Source of the DNA: Capronia americana
Taxonomy: Eukaryota > Ascomycota > Eurotiomycetes > Chaetothyriales > Herpotrichiellaceae
NCBI GenBank assembly: GCA_016110215.1
Contig: JADWQD010000017.1
Coordinates: 682,001 to 746,000 of the forward strand
Reading direction: 5' to 3'
DNA: 64,000 nt
Positions 22,726 through 34,363 of the stretch are shown piece after piece. The position numbers and the translations under genes were made by a program. How positions within the stretch are numbered: the first letter of the stretch is position 1; each line of letters opens with the position of its first letter. The notes beneath the pieces are model-generated. The model was not told the origin of the DNA. It did not search any database and saw only the letters and a program-made list of their open reading frames with translations.

Positions 22726-25200
22726 TCAGAGCAACCGTCTCCCTCGGACGACCACTATCCCTTTCCGGCATAAGAACACCACTGTGCGGCCGCTGTGATG
22801 AAGGAACCTGGGTTGCCGTGTGTATTCTCACTCGAGTTCCTCCATCTGGTGGCCCCTATTCTGGTTAGCTTGTAAAATGAAGATAGCAAGCATGGCGGCA
22901 AACCTTGTCGAAGAATTGCTCAATGAGTTGATCCCGAATGTTCTCAATGACATCGACGTGCGCTCTAAGAGAATCTGCTTTCTTCCTTACGAACCAGAAA
23001 GGTGTTTTAGCCCAAGTTATACGGTGAAGGCGATTGAAATGCAACTCGAACCCGCAAATCGTGAGCCAATCGGCGATGGCTTTGTGCAATGTGAGCAGCC
23101 TTTTTGCGACAAGCAGACAAGCTTGCGTGGGAGAGCTATTGATGGCCCTCTCAATCAAATCTCGCTCCCTGTTGTCGTTATATGTTTGATACCTCGAGAA
23201 GTGGAAGCAAAGGTCGGCTTTGCCCACTTTGTGGTCACCGATACTGTCGTGAATAGAAGTAGTAAGTTCGACGAGGCTCGCCAATTCTCCAGCAACAGGT
23301 ACTTCCATGCTACGTCTGTGACGGAAAATCTTTCAGTGGCTAGGCAAATTGTCGTTGTGCATGCTAAGGTGACGATGGTTTTGGATGAAGCACGGCTTGA
23401 TATTGTGTCAGTTCGACTCGACTGCGTCTCTGTGATAGAATGCGTTTGATGTTTCTGCGACTCTGAGCGTGCGATGAGTGATATAGATATACCCACGTTC
23501 GTGTCCGGCGTGACCATTAGGTAGACAGCCGATGGCCTTCGGGCTATGTCATTCCACAACGAGCGACACCCTGCCAGGCTTGCTCTGTGGATTAGGTAAA
23601 GTGGCCAAAAGGTTCAACTTGGCAGTTTAAGACGTGGTGTGTCTTAGACTTGACGCATCTTGAGAATTTCCGCCCACAGGTTCGTGCTCAAGCTTGCAAC
23701 TGGAGAACTCGGTGTCCCACCACGTACACGAGTGTCAAGGAAGATGCAGATTGAGGATCGGAGCATTCAGGGAATTCGTCCCAGAATGTCGTGATGTGGC
23801 CTCTGCGGGGTTTGTGGGAGCTCGCGAATAACTGAATGTGCCAACCCTATGGCACCGATAACACAACCACCTTTCAGCGGAGTTTGCCCCCATCCTACCT
23901 CACGAATGCAGATGGAATGTATTGCTGAGCAGGTATCCCAACAGTCAGTGTCAAGATTTTCGTCGTGGAACCTTTCGACATTTCAACTTACAAAACAGCC
24001 GAGTTGGTCGTATTTCTCACCGAGTTCCAATTCTGGTCACAGGTTATCAGGAGAAGCTCGAAGAATAATCTCGGCATGCTTTCAGACGTTGACGAGATAT
24101 CTGGTCCCTGAAGACAAAGCCGTGGTAACAATAAGGTAGGTTGAGCCGATCTTCCCCGCTTCCTTGTCTTTGCACGCTCGACCATTTGTGGCAGAGCAGC
24201 TTCCAAGGAGCTGGTGTGATCGCTCCTTTGGGAATTGCCCTGGAGATTGTGGTCAGATGCGCTAGTGTAGCGAGCAACCTAATGAATCGCACCATGCCCG
24301 CGTCAACTCCATGCAGGACAACAGGGCTCCCCTTGTAATTCGCACCCGCAATTTCGGGTCACTTGGTCAGCCGACACAAAAGCAAACAATGGGCTTTCGG
24401 AATTGCCCTCTTGATCTCGCATTTCCAGAATCTGTGGCTGGCTGGCTGGCTGGAACCCTAGAAAATCAGCTGATGGTTGCAGTCTCCGCGTTCTGCGCGT
24501 TCTCCCCGTGGTTTTGGTTTTTAGGGGCAGGCATGCTACGCGAAACCGAAGATTGCCCAGCATAAATCTTTCTTGTTCGCCCGTGTCGAACATGATGGGC
24601 CCTGCCCGGTCCTTTCTGCGGACCGCAACTACTGCTCTTTTGGCTTGCTATGGGTTCTTCTGCGTAAAGGACGCTCTTACGGTTGCATTCTGTTTCGTCC
24701 ACAAGGCGCTGGAGAGTCTTGGATTGTAGCCATCTACGCAATATTGACTTGTTCGTCGAATCCAGCCACAAAATACGGGAACATCAGACTCTGGATGGCA
24801 GGAGTCTGGGCGAGGGGTCTCATTAGGGGAAAAAAGCCGAGAAACCACCTGCAGCCATTCTGGCTGCCGTGATACGATGCAATGATGGCCAATGGCGAGC
24901 CAAGAACATAGATACAAGCAAGCTATTCAGTCCATCAGCATTGTGACGATAGGACAGGCAACGCGCCTGATGTCAGATACGAAGACAAATGTGCCGAGCG
25001 CTTGAGAAGACTCCCAATTCTGCCGGACTCGCTGTAAGCTCTCATCGAGGCTTCTTAAATTAGAGCACTTGTAGAAACTCTGACCGCTCACAACCTCGTA
25101 GCTCTCTCTCAAGACGTTCCCTTCCCGAGAAGATTCAGTTTCTAGATCGTCCGAAGGATCACAACTCAAGTTTCCACCTTTTGTATCTTGTATTCATTGC
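22726..25200. other. gene-poor stretch, 2.5 kb
   Basis: No recognisable gene. It holds two ORFs overlapping on opposite strands (plus 22820-23449, minus 22865-23308) of unknown status, a (GGCT)4 short repeat near 24432-24450, and several short ORFs without family features. It could contain decayed genes or a non-coding transcript. Confidence 0.45.
22865..23308 (-). other. uncertain ORF of 147 codons, antisense to a 209-codon ORF
   Basis: The minus-strand frame has mixed, protein-like composition (for example LCFHFSRYQTYNDNRERDLI, RDQLIEQFFDKVCRHACYLH), while the plus-strand frame 22820-23449 is longer but has no better composition. Neither shows a known domain, signal peptide or convincing flanking splice sites. 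At most one is likely to be real, and possibly neither. Confidence 0.2.
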
Positions 25201-26689
25201 TCAAAGCTGGTTCAACGCAATGTTCGAGGAGGACTGTGACGATATGTCATGGACCTTCCGATATTGTCGACGATGACGGAACGTCATGTACTCGAGAGCA
25301 GCAGCCAGCAGGGCAGAAACACCACCGACTGCTGCAGCGATTGCAGTGTCGTCACTAAGCAATGCGCCTCTGTGACACATGTCAACTTTCACTCTTCCCA
25401 CACAAACTGGATGGCATAATAACTTACAGAATGGCAGTAACCATCCCCACATAAATGACGATCCTTCCAAGCCCAATGTGCAGATACGATGGCACGGTCC
25501 GATGCCCGACCTTCTTATACTTCTGATGATGGATATAGCCAAACAGTACCTGCAGAGACAAGAGCCCCACGACAACAAGTCCCAGGATCTGGTGTCCCTG
25601 GTCAAAATCCGAGTACTCAATGCCAACCACACTCAGGGTAATTGCTATTGCGAGGCCGATATACACTGCAGCCGTGGCAATAGCCTGGAGGATCCAATGT
25701 GATGTGAATGCGATGCGCCATTTCCAGCGTAAGCTGATGACACCGAGGGGGAAGGCGATGACGAAGGCGACGCCGAGGAGGATCGCGTGCGTATACACTA
25801 GGCCATCGTAGTAGGACGGTTGGCCCTTTGCGTGAATGCTCGACGTGCCGACGATGGTAGGCAGGGTGGCAAGGACATTTCTTGTGAAGGGCATGTTGAC
25901 AAAAAAGACGCCTGGGGTGGAAATGGTCAGTAAAGCAGTCGGTTATCAGTCTGGGAAAGTGACAGCCTTGTGTTACCATAGTGCGAGTGCTCTTCGATCT
26001 CTGCGTCAGCCGAGTTTGCGTCCCCGACACCCTCGTCTGTCGGCCCAACAGCCCATATCCAAGCTTGTTTGCTGTTTGTGACATCGATCTTGTGGTACTT
26101 CTGCGCTGAGTCTTGATGCCATTCTATTGTTGCCGACATTCTCCCGTTCTGAATCTCGGAATTGACCAAGGTCGCATTGACGTCTGAGACGGGTTCGGGT
26201 GTATCGTGGCCACTGGTAAACACGAGTCAATGATACTGAATTGCGACCGGCGCCCGGCCATGTGGAGTGGATGGAAAAGTATGCACTCTGCAGTCCTCAC
26301 GCTCAGTACTACATCTTCACTCTCCTCGTCAGCAATGATTAAAACTCTCCTTTGGGGTAGCAAGCAACTGACCGTTGATCTGTCCAGAAGGGTATATGAT
26401 AAACATGAGCGACTTGTCCATCTTGTCGCCAGTTCCCACCGCAGCCCAACCATAAGAAACAGGCGAAGAGATCTGCATGATGAAGTCGGCACTACCATCG
26501 CCTTGTGCCGAGGATATGGCGACGCCAAAGTTCTCAGCTTTCTGGTAGAATTGGGCTTGGTTGGCGAGTGTTGTTGTGGTAAGAGCTAAACTGTGGTGTC
26601 AGCACTTCGCGGTTGGATAAATGGTGCCAAGAGAACGGACACAGAAGTGCAACCAAGACAACAAGGTTGGAGGTAATTCCTGTCCTCAT
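25201..26689 (-). CDS. DOMON (CDH-type cytochrome) plus cytochrome b561 transmembrane protein
   Basis: Predicted secretory-pathway membrane protein of 391 residues that moves electrons across a membrane, probably by haem b groups. Six exons: 26689-26643, 26590-26373, 26308-26287, 26212-25977, 25911-25428, 25369-25201. A signal peptide (MRTGITSNLVVLVALLLALT) precedes a cellobiose-dehydrogenase-type DOMON domain, with SYGWAAVGTGDKMDKSLMF (candidate Met haem ligand) and RTADGHDTPEPVS. A cytochrome b561 core of about five TM helices follows, with histidines in THAILLGVAF, SHWILQAIA, GHQILGLVVV and LHIGLGRIV, and a basic cytoplasmic tail (RHRRQYRKVHD). Such proteins are proposed as ferric/cupric reductases or partners of extracellular redox enzymes. 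Exon 3 is only 22 nt. It is 1.9 kb from the cluster regulator, so functional linkage is uncertain. Confidence 0.9.
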
Positions 26690-28596
26690 GGTTTTCAACG
26701 ATTGAAAAAAAAAGCAAAGAGAGAGAGCCTTTCGTTCGGGTCCGTTTCTATGTCTAAAGGAATCGGAGAGTAACGGAAACAACAACACGCAGACATGCAA
26801 GCACGAACATAATCCAGGTACACAAGGGGATAGAGGAATTAGAAAGTACTTATATCATCACTCCCTGGCCAGCCCCGAACCCTTCAGTGGCAAGGCTTGT
26901 CTTGGTGCTTGCGTGTTCACTCACTCTTGGACCTTCAGATATCGCGTGATGAACACCGATGCAGCAGGCCGCAATCATACCGACTCAACGACCTGCCCGA
27001 AACGAATGGACCGGGCTGAAATCAGGAGCAGGGAAGCATGGGAATGTCATGTCCCGATCACCGTTGGTCGAGTCTTGTTTTCGGATCCCTTGTTGTGAGC
27101 CAATCAGGCGATGTGCATTACTCATGGCTGGAAAGGGATGCTGTTGGGAAAGGTTGGGACAGAGAAAAAAGTAGGCTGTGCAAGAGATTAGATTCGGGAA
27201 GAGATTGATTCTCGAGTGGTGAGTCTTGTATGATCTGATAAAAAGAGAGACAGACGGAATCAGATAAAGTTGCAGGGAGAATCTAGGCGAGGCTTGAAAG
27301 AAAGCTTTTTTCTGCTACGGTGGCGCGCGGTTAGACAAACGAAGTTATTCAGCCTTGCCACTCCGTCTCACTTTCGATTCGGCCTGCACTTGTGTTGACT
27401 GCTCAGCACCCTCTGGACGTCGTGATCTGGAGATGTACGTGTGCTTGATCGCGGCATGATAGACGTCGTGGCACGTGCTGGAGGACCTTCGACGAGACGA
27501 ATGTATGTAAGTCAATGATGTAATCGTTGCAAGCAGAGTAACTCAGCTGAATGACGTACTGGTCGAATGCCTGACAGCCTGTGCCGCACCGTCCTTCAAA
27601 CTATTGAAATGCCTCACTGGTTGAGAGGGTGAGAGGCTGGTCATAGTTGCCGCCTGTGCGGCGAACGTTCTGGCACCTACCTCGAAAGTCGGTAAGGAGG
27701 CTTGAGAGCAGGGCGGACGAGAAGTTAACGTGGTTGGTAGGTCGAAGAGCTTTTTGTTCGATGCTCCTCCTCAATGGCTCAGCGTCCGCCAGTCCAGGAA
27801 ACTTTGCGTATTGGTGAGTTAGCAGTGGTGACCCAATCGCACGCGACGATGTGCATTTGCAAGCGAATCCCGGCGGCCGGATCCTCTCCTGGCTTTTTTT
27901 TTTTGAAAGCAATGTCTAAATCCTGCGAATGGAGGGTCGAATAGCTCCACGCGTTTCCATCCACAATTATCCTCCGAGCGATAGACATGTTGCGTCATAT
28001 TACTTCGAATTCTTGGTGGACCTGCTTGTTGCCTTGTCACTTCCTCACAAGCTGCGTTGAGGGATAGGCGACATTAGGCCTTTCTAGAATATCTTCCAAG
28101 GCTGCCACAGCTTCAGCCGAAGCATTCGGGCTGAATTATCGACCCGGGGAAGCCCACCACAATTCTGAGGACTAGGTGGCCATTTTGACCACACAGACTG
28201 TCTATCACATTGCGCAAAGGGACACACCGGAAGACCTCTGATTCTGATTTATGCCAGAACATCAGCGCTGCTGCATTCTTCCACGAATCTTCCGATTAAA
28301 TGGCGTAAACATCGTGTTCGTCAGATGTGTGGGTGGAGTTCTTGGATCATTCTATCAGCAAGACGACGAGAAGTCAATCAGTGTGCAAGTGGCATTGTGA
28401 CTCAGAGTGGTTTCCCTCGACGTATCCCCGGACGCCGTAAAGACTCGATGGGGCGGATTGTGTGGATTCGAATCATGGGATCTTAGGATGAAGCCTCAGC
28501 CAGATATCTGAACCGGTCATATTGCACCAAAATCCAATCCATCGGAGGCATGCGCAGGACGTGGCGCGCCAATTCTGGCGCTTCAGTTTCAGACGT
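26690..28596. other. intergenic region, 1.9 kb
   Basis: Upstream of the DOMON-b561 gene and downstream of the Zn2Cys6 regulator. Contains a poly-T tract at 27895-27905 and short ORFs (for example minus 27601-27912) without recognisable features. No RNA gene seen. Confidence 0.5.
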
Positions 28597-30664
28597 CTAG
28601 AACAGATTTGTGGACGACCAGCTCTCTGCAGCTTGCATAAGGTCCAGGTTCCACGGCCAGTCTTCGAAAATGCTGGTGGTCAGCTGGGAAGGTATGGTCC
28701 TCAGTGCGTCGGGCTGCCGCAGGCCGTGGTCCTCGCGATTTGCCGAATTGACCTGAGGACTCGGCTCACCCTCAGAACAAATGCGCAGCTGATTCCAGTA
28801 GCCGTCGATTTGCGCCGCCAAGTCCCGCAGTCGCTGTGCGTTGATTACTGAATGTATTCCATGATCGAGATTCTCCAGCAGTTGTGCGAGTGACAGCAAG
28901 ACGACTCTCACCTGTTGATACGCAATATCGCTGAGAGGCTCCTCAAGGACACTGCCCAGGATGGCGCCAATTCCGGCAAGGTGATGAAGGAGTGGCGAAC
29001 TGATGGCTCTTAGATATGCGACCGGGATGCGCATGAAGGCATCCACGACTTCACTCGCTATTTTGCAACGTTCCTCGATCGTACCGCCACCTGACGCAAA
29101 CAACATCATTCGAAGCAGCTGGACGGTGGCAGTGATATTGGCGGCCTGGAATCCATATCGATCGCTAGTACAGTCATTGGCTGGCCCACGCTCTTCAGGT
29201 TGAAAACTTACCTCGAAGGATTACACGTCACCTCCGGAAACTCTTTGAAGCAGCCCGGCAAATTGCCGTAAAGAGCCATGATGGAGTCCCGGACCGAAGT
29301 GGCGGAAAGGGCAGTCTTGTCACCGAACATGTCGCTGAGGGAGCTCCTCCTGTGCCGCCTTCGGTCACGAAAGTTGGTGATGACGTGCTCCAGGACCCGA
29401 TAGAGATCGGTCGTGAAGTTCCAGCCACAGAGCCAACTGCTACTCCTCACATCGCCCCATCTGCCACCGGGGCTTGGTCCGATGTCAATCGGAGACGATG
29501 GTGGCTGATTATAGCCCATATCATTGAACAAATCATCATCCATCTCGGTGGTGTATGCAACATTGATCTGTTGTTCTCGGCACCGTGTAACGCCGTTCCA
29601 AATGATGGACGAATAGACCTCTAAGGTATACATGGACCAGATCTACTGACTGGTTAGCAGAAGTCTCGCATTGGATCATATGTCTCACCAGTCGCCGCCT
29701 CTCTTCCGTCTCAATGATGCCGATGTCTTTGGGCCAGTTCGATTCATCATGTAAACCATCCATAGCCACGAAAGTGTGGTATTTCCCCAGAAATAGCTGC
29801 ATTTCGCGAATTTTGCCATATTGAATGGCTGTGAGGGCAAGCAAAGCAAAGCATCGCAGCGTATTGAGAGTGTGGGGTTGTCTGGAGTCTTCGCAGCCGG
29901 CACTGTAACGGACCGCAGCGTCATAGAACGTCTCCGAAGACGTTTCGGACAATTCTTGAACGTCCCAAGAAGGATTGAAAATCGCCTGATCTCGGACTCG
30001 AGCGGACACGAGCGCGCAGGCTGCCATGGTCACTGGGAACAAGTCCTTATCCGTAGTATATTCGCCTCTCGATATCTGCCAAGGCGTGTCAGCGCTGTGC
30101 AAGAAGGTCATCAGGTGGTACCATCAATCATTAGCAAGGAGAACGTCACCACCCAGTGAGACCTACTTTTCGAATATATGTCGACCTGTGAAAGAGCGGG
30201 AAGATTGGATATACGATCTCAAAGTATACCTCGACGAGACTCATCACCACGGCTTGGCTGGCAATCGTCGGAGCCCTCCATGGCTGAGATGATGACTTGG
30301 GATGCGCTGGGAGCTGTCAGTATTGACTGCAATTGTTCGGGCAATAAGCCAGCCTCATCGCGAGGTCTCGGCACATCTCGAAGACCCAGCAAAGGAGGCC
30401 TCGCCAATAAAGTCTATCAAACGTACCGTTCGCGGACTCGGGATTTCGAGGGGCCGGGGCAGGCGAAACAGCTCTAGCTCCTGACTTGGGCTTCACACCC
30501 CGTCTCTTTGCTGCTCGTTCATAAGTGCATGGCTGATCGAACTCGATGCACTTTTGACACTGCGGGCCACCAGCATTGATGCATCGGATGCTGCGTTTGT
30601 GACAGTAGTCGCACGCTCGCGTGATCCGTCTTGACTTGATCGTCCGTCGTTCGGAGGCCGGCAT
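28597..30664 (-). CDS. Zn2Cys6 transcription factor, candidate regulator of the sugar cluster
   Basis: Nuclear regulator of 587 residues. Five exons: 30664-30427, 30306-30167, 30075-29689, 29642-29212, 29164-28597; all frames close. The zinc cluster is at about residues 17-46: CDYCHKRSIRC then INAGGPQC, QKC and IEFDQPC, followed by the basic segment ERAAKRRGVKPKSGARA. The regulatory domain has SLVEVYFEIVYPIFPLFHRS, a LRCFALLALTAIQYGKIREM stretch, EERRRL, then WSMYTLEVYSSIIW after the intron, the usual core of fungal_trans. This resembles regulators of carbohydrate-use genes (XlnR/amylase-regulator style layout) without being clearly orthologous. It lies 352 bp from the AnmK-like kinase on the same strand and is the best candidate regulator of the 31-38 kb block. 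The first intron uses acceptor CCCAG; a nearby CAG would break the conserved frame. Confidence 0.92.
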
Positions 30665-31016
30665 GACATTCTACTCGATACAGACCTATGGGCTCCCTTG
30701 ACATCACATACTGTAAGATAAGCGAGAGTTGGACTATGCCAAAACAGAGACAAGTGTGAATGGAAGATAACATCCGGCACTGGGGACAGAAGTTGACTTG
30801 GTATGCGGCTTGGAGAAGCCAAGGCTCGGTATAGTTGCCGTTCACAGGTGCAACCAAGGCACGTGACTGAAGCTTCAGAACCTCCAATTTCTGTCCTATG
30901 ATTGATTATTGGATCAAACCACAAGAACAGAACGCTTTGCGCCTAAGTAGTCAACACATTCCAGAACCCCCCCGCATGACAAAGGCACGCCTCTCTTCCA
31001 TCGAAAATGAATTCGT
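30665..31016. promoter_or_regulatory. promoter of the Zn2Cys6 regulator / 3' flank of the AnmK-like kinase gene
   Basis: 352 bp between two leftward genes. No ORF of note and no clear TATA box. Holds one TGCGGCTTGGAG sequence near 30804, only partly like the TGCGGAG element found in the two divergent promoters downstream. Confidence 0.3.
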
Positions 31017-32396
31017 TCACCACTTGTTGTCAAAGACGCTGCCCTTCACGTAATTCACTAACTCCTTGACCGGTTCCAAATGATGCCTCCCTGCGCCAAA
31101 ATCCATTCCATGCTTCATAACCTTGCGATAATTCTCCCCCGGACTGACTTTTCCAAGCACATACTGTCTCTGCGTCTCGACTCTGCTCGGTACCGGAATG
31201 CTCCGTCCCACGATGGCCTCCATCCCTTGCCATGCGAAGGTGATGGCCTCCTTCGCGTCCGCCGGGATGCCAGCCTCGTCAAGCATCACGATTCGGGTTT
31301 CGGGGAAAGCTTCTTGCATATAACGCGTGATGTTTGGATTCTTCGCTCCGCCGCCACACATGAAGATTTCTGCAAGGGGACCATACCCCTGTGGCATATA
31401 TCTGTGGTAATGGTTGACGATGGCTTGGGCGGTGATACGAGTTATCGTCGCGACAATGTCGTTTGGTGACAATCCCTTGGCGGTGCCTTTGTCGATAAGT
31501 TTGTGGGCAATGGTGTCCCTGAACACCTCACGTCCTGTCGTCTTCGGTGGTTCGAGGCTGAAGTATGGGAAGGTTTGCAGAAACTCGTCTACCATCTCCT
31601 GATCCACTGTTCCTGCAGCACCCATCTCGCCGTTCTTGTCATACTCGCGCTCTCCATTGGTAAAGTATCGCACTGCCGCATCAATGAAGACATTGCCAGG
31701 ACCAGTGTCGAAATCAAAAAACTCTGCATTCAATTTGCCGTCCTTGTCCGGAGGAATGAAGCAGACATTTGCTATGCCGCCAATGTTCTGACATGCTCTG
31801 AGTTTAGTAGGGTGGTGAAGGACCAGCGAGTCGAAAAATGCGATCAAGGGAGCGCCCTGTCGACCGGCTGCTTGGTCCGAAATCCGGAAATCGGTGACAG
31901 ATGTGATTCCTGTTCTCGACGCGAGGATTGATCCTTCAGCCATCGTCAAAGCCGACTTGGTGTGACCAGGCTCTGGCATGCTAAGCAACCAGATTGTCTG
32001 GCCATGCGATCCCAAAGCATCGATCTTCTCAAGCGGGACGCCTTGCTTTTGAGAGAACTCTTTCACAGCGGCAGCGAAGGTCTCACCCAGCAGGACATTG
32101 ACCTCGGAGAGTTCTTCGGGAGTGGTTCTGTTGTACAAGATCATTTCCATCACGCGCTTTTTGATCTTGGGCTCCAGCGGCACTTCGTCATACGCAAGAA
32201 GCTCGAAATGCATTGGCGACTCGGGCGACTCCTGTCTGAAGCGGCATAATGCGCAATCAACACCGTCCATTGACGTCCCGGAATTCAGCCCAAGCACCGT
32301 CAAATCCAATCCTTCTTCATGATGGCCATTGCTGAGGCCATTGGTGTGACCGTTCGTGAGGCCGTTAGACAGCCCGTTCGTGAGAGAGGGTGACAT
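31017..32396 (-). CDS. AnmK-family 1,6-anhydrosugar kinase
   Basis: Intronless gene of 460 residues in the ASKHA-fold AnmK family. Bacterial AnmK hydrolyses and phosphorylates anhydro-N-acetylmuramic acid; the yeast Lipomyces starkeyi uses a homologue as levoglucosan kinase. Motifs: GLNSGTSMDGVDCAL (phosphate loop, residues 36-50), SHGQT (130-134), TDFRISDQAAGRQGAPL with the likely catalytic Asp169, NIGGIAN (204-210), DTGPGN (230-235) and GGGAKNP for ATP/sugar binding. Length fits the family (about 370) plus an N-terminal extension. The chosen ATG at 32396 begins a low-complexity NGL/NGH repeat (about residues 7-25); the open frame extends to 32642 but that part is leader-like. Fungi lack peptidoglycan, so a 1,6-anhydrosugar such as levoglucosan, or scavenged muropeptide, is the likely substrate. 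Divergent from an SDR. Confidence 0.93.
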   Translation of the reverse strand: MSPSLTNGLSNGLTNGHTNGLSNGHHEEGLDLTVLGLNSGTSMDGVDCALCRFRQESPESPMHFELLAYDEVPLEPKIKKRVMEMILYNRTTPEELSEVNVLLGETFAAAVKEFSQKQGVPLEKIDALGSHGQTIWLLSMPEPGHTKSALTMAEGSILASRTGITSVTDFRISDQAAGRQGAPLIAFFDSLVLHHPTKLRACQNIGGIANVCFIPPDKDGKLNAEFFDFDTGPGNVFIDAAVRYFTNGEREYDKNGEMGAAGTVDQEMVDEFLQTFPYFSLEPPKTTGREVFRDTIAHKLIDKGTAKGLSPNDIVATITRITAQAIVNHYHRYMPQGYGPLAEIFMCGGGAKNPNITRYMQEAFPETRIVMLDEAGIPADAKEAITFAWQGMEAIVGRSIPVPSRVETQRQYVLGKVSPGENYRKVMKHGMDFGAGRHHLEPVKELVNYVKGSVFDNKW

Positions 32397-32981
32397 GACG
32401 ACTTTGTTTTTGTGACTGGCATCAACACCCAAAAAACTGAAAGGAATGTATATGTTGGAAACATAAATACTTATCCAAGACTCGCATCGAAAGCCGATCG
32501 GAAAACACGTGTGACTGTCGTATCTTTGCGAACGGAGAAATCGACCCAGACCATACCAGGGTGCAAGTGGGCTAGACTGATCGAGTACCTTTCGCCTTTG
32601 CGGAGCTACTTCAGATGGGGTGGGTCTCGAGCGCCCGCCCAAGATCCGGCTAAACGGTTAAAAGGTTGAACAGTTTTGCCCTCCAGGATTACCGAGATCG
32701 CTTGACTAGAAAGTGTGAAAGGGTGCGGAGAATTCCCTGACACGCCCGCCTCAATTCATTGCCACAATTCCTCGCAACGCAACTTACTCTGTGACAAGGG
32801 TTCTCAAATTCCGATGGGATGAAACCACAATGGTGTTGATGCACGTGGCCAATGCAGGCTTTGTGTGGAGAAGGGTGTCCTGCTCAAAACCGTCAAGCAA
32901 TCCTTCACGATCATCGTCTGATGAGCACTGATACAGTCAGGCCCTGCTAGTAAGAACGACTTTTGAGCGGAGAAACATACA
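32397..32981. promoter_or_regulatory. divergent promoter of AnmK-like kinase and SDR
   Basis: 585 bp serving both genes. TGCGGAG occurs at 32599-32605 and 32724-32730, CGGCTAAACG at 32647-32656, and CCGATCGG near 32492. TGCGGAG and CGGCTAAACG recur in the other divergent promoter at 36096-37031, suggesting shared control by a zinc-cluster factor. Confidence 0.5.
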
Positions 32982-33860
32982 ATGGACAAGGTATGTAAAG
33001 GAAGCACTCTCCGGGATCATGAATTAATCTGGTGTTAGTTCAACTTGACAGATCAGACGGCAGTGATATCAGGCGCAGCTCGAGGCCTGGGCCTCGCGTT
33101 CGCAGAAGCCCTCGCATCGGCAGGATGCAATATCGCCGTGTTGGACATCCTTCCCGAGCCGTCACCGGCGTTATACGAATTGCAGTCACGACACAATATC
33201 AAAGTCAAGTGCTACACCGTTGACATCACCATCCGCGACCAGGTTATCAAGACGATCTCGCAGATCGTCCAAGACTTCGGCAGGATCGACATCAACATCA
33301 ATGCCGCCGGCGTTGTGACCGACGAACCCTTCTTGACAACCTCTGACAAGAATCTCCAGCGGACCTTCGCGGTCAACGTCAACGGATCCTTCCTCGTCGC
33401 GCAAGCCTGCGCGAACGCCATGGTCGAACGGTACAAGTCCCAGCACGGCGACGCACCGGCAAAGGACGCCACAACCGGCTGTATCGTCTTCATCGCCAGC
33501 ATCGCCACCTACATCGCCAGCACCGCGCAGCAGATCTCATGCTACACGGCGTCCAAGGCGGCCATCAAGGGGCTCGTCAAGCCGGTCGCAATGGAGCTGT
33601 CGCGCTACGGAATTCGAGTCAACAGTCTCAGCCCGGGCTACACGATGACGGACATGATGAGGGGCTTGCAGTCCGAGCAACCGGATCTGGTCAAGCAATT
33701 TGAAAAGGAGACCTTGTTTGGCAGGATAGGATTGCCGGAGGAGATGAAAGGCGCCATGCTGTGGTTGTGCTCTTCCAAAGCCAGTGGTTGGTATACGGGT
33801 CAGGATTTGCTACTTGATGGCGGTGCGACTTCGTGGAAGCATCCTGCCGTTTTAACATGA
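32982..33860 (+). CDS. short-chain dehydrogenase/reductase of the sugar cluster
   Basis: NAD(P)-dependent oxidoreductase of 276 residues. The open frame has no ATG at its start. A three-codon first exon (ATG GAC AAG, 32982-32990), a GTATGT...TTAG intron (48 bp) and exon 2 (33039-33860) give MDKFNLTDQTAVISGAARGL, a normal SDR start. Cofactor motif SGAARGLG (Ser replaces the usual Thr), INAAG, catalytic serine in IVFIASIATYIAS, YTASK (Tyr-x3-Lys), VNSLSPGYTMTDM, and C-terminal LLDGG. The layout is close to the mannitol/sorbose/xylulose-reductase-like SDRs, so a sugar or polyol substrate is reasonable. It shares its promoter with the AnmK-like kinase and is followed by a convergent sugar porter. 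Confidence 0.92.
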
Positions 33861-34363
33861 ATAATGGGTACATAAGATGCATTTCCCTGTCTTGAACCGG
33901 CGAATACATGAGTCATTCGGAAAAGGCCATATCTCTCATGAAGGCGTATGAATTCGTGCTGAGGTGCAAGGAAATGACATGGCAATGCCATTGGCGTGGC
34001 TTGTAGAAAATTCCTAATTGCGGTTTGCGCTGGACGGACTGAGGCTGCTACAGTACAGGGCATCGAATGGGAATCGCCCAGCGCTGGCAAGACTCACGGA
34101 CTTGCGAAACCGTGAATGTCACATCTATGCCTCGCGCAGACAAAACACATAAACACTTGCGAAACATCGACGCACATATACAGTATGCCTCGCGCGGGAC
34201 ATTTTGAGGCTTTACAAATCAGGTGTCAAGTCCAGCGTAGACTATCTACTTATGTACTGTACAAAACAAATTCATATCCCCTTCAAGGCCACACACACAC
34301 ACAACACTAACCTTTCTGCACTTGTGAATACTTGTACAGCACGTCTGCTGTACTCTCCTGGAT
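33861..34363. other. 3' intergenic region between convergent SDR and sugar porter
   Basis: 503 bp with a short (CA)n run at about 34293-34303. No ORF of note. Confidence 0.5.

Noticed and set aside
28441..28490. GATTCGAATC-like sequence resembling a tRNA B-box
   Set aside because: No acceptor, D or anticodon stems could be formed around it.
32397..32642. 82-residue upstream extension of the AnmK-like kinase frame
   Set aside because: Not AnmK-like, lies in the divergent promoter, and the ATG at 32396 begins a sensible N-terminus.
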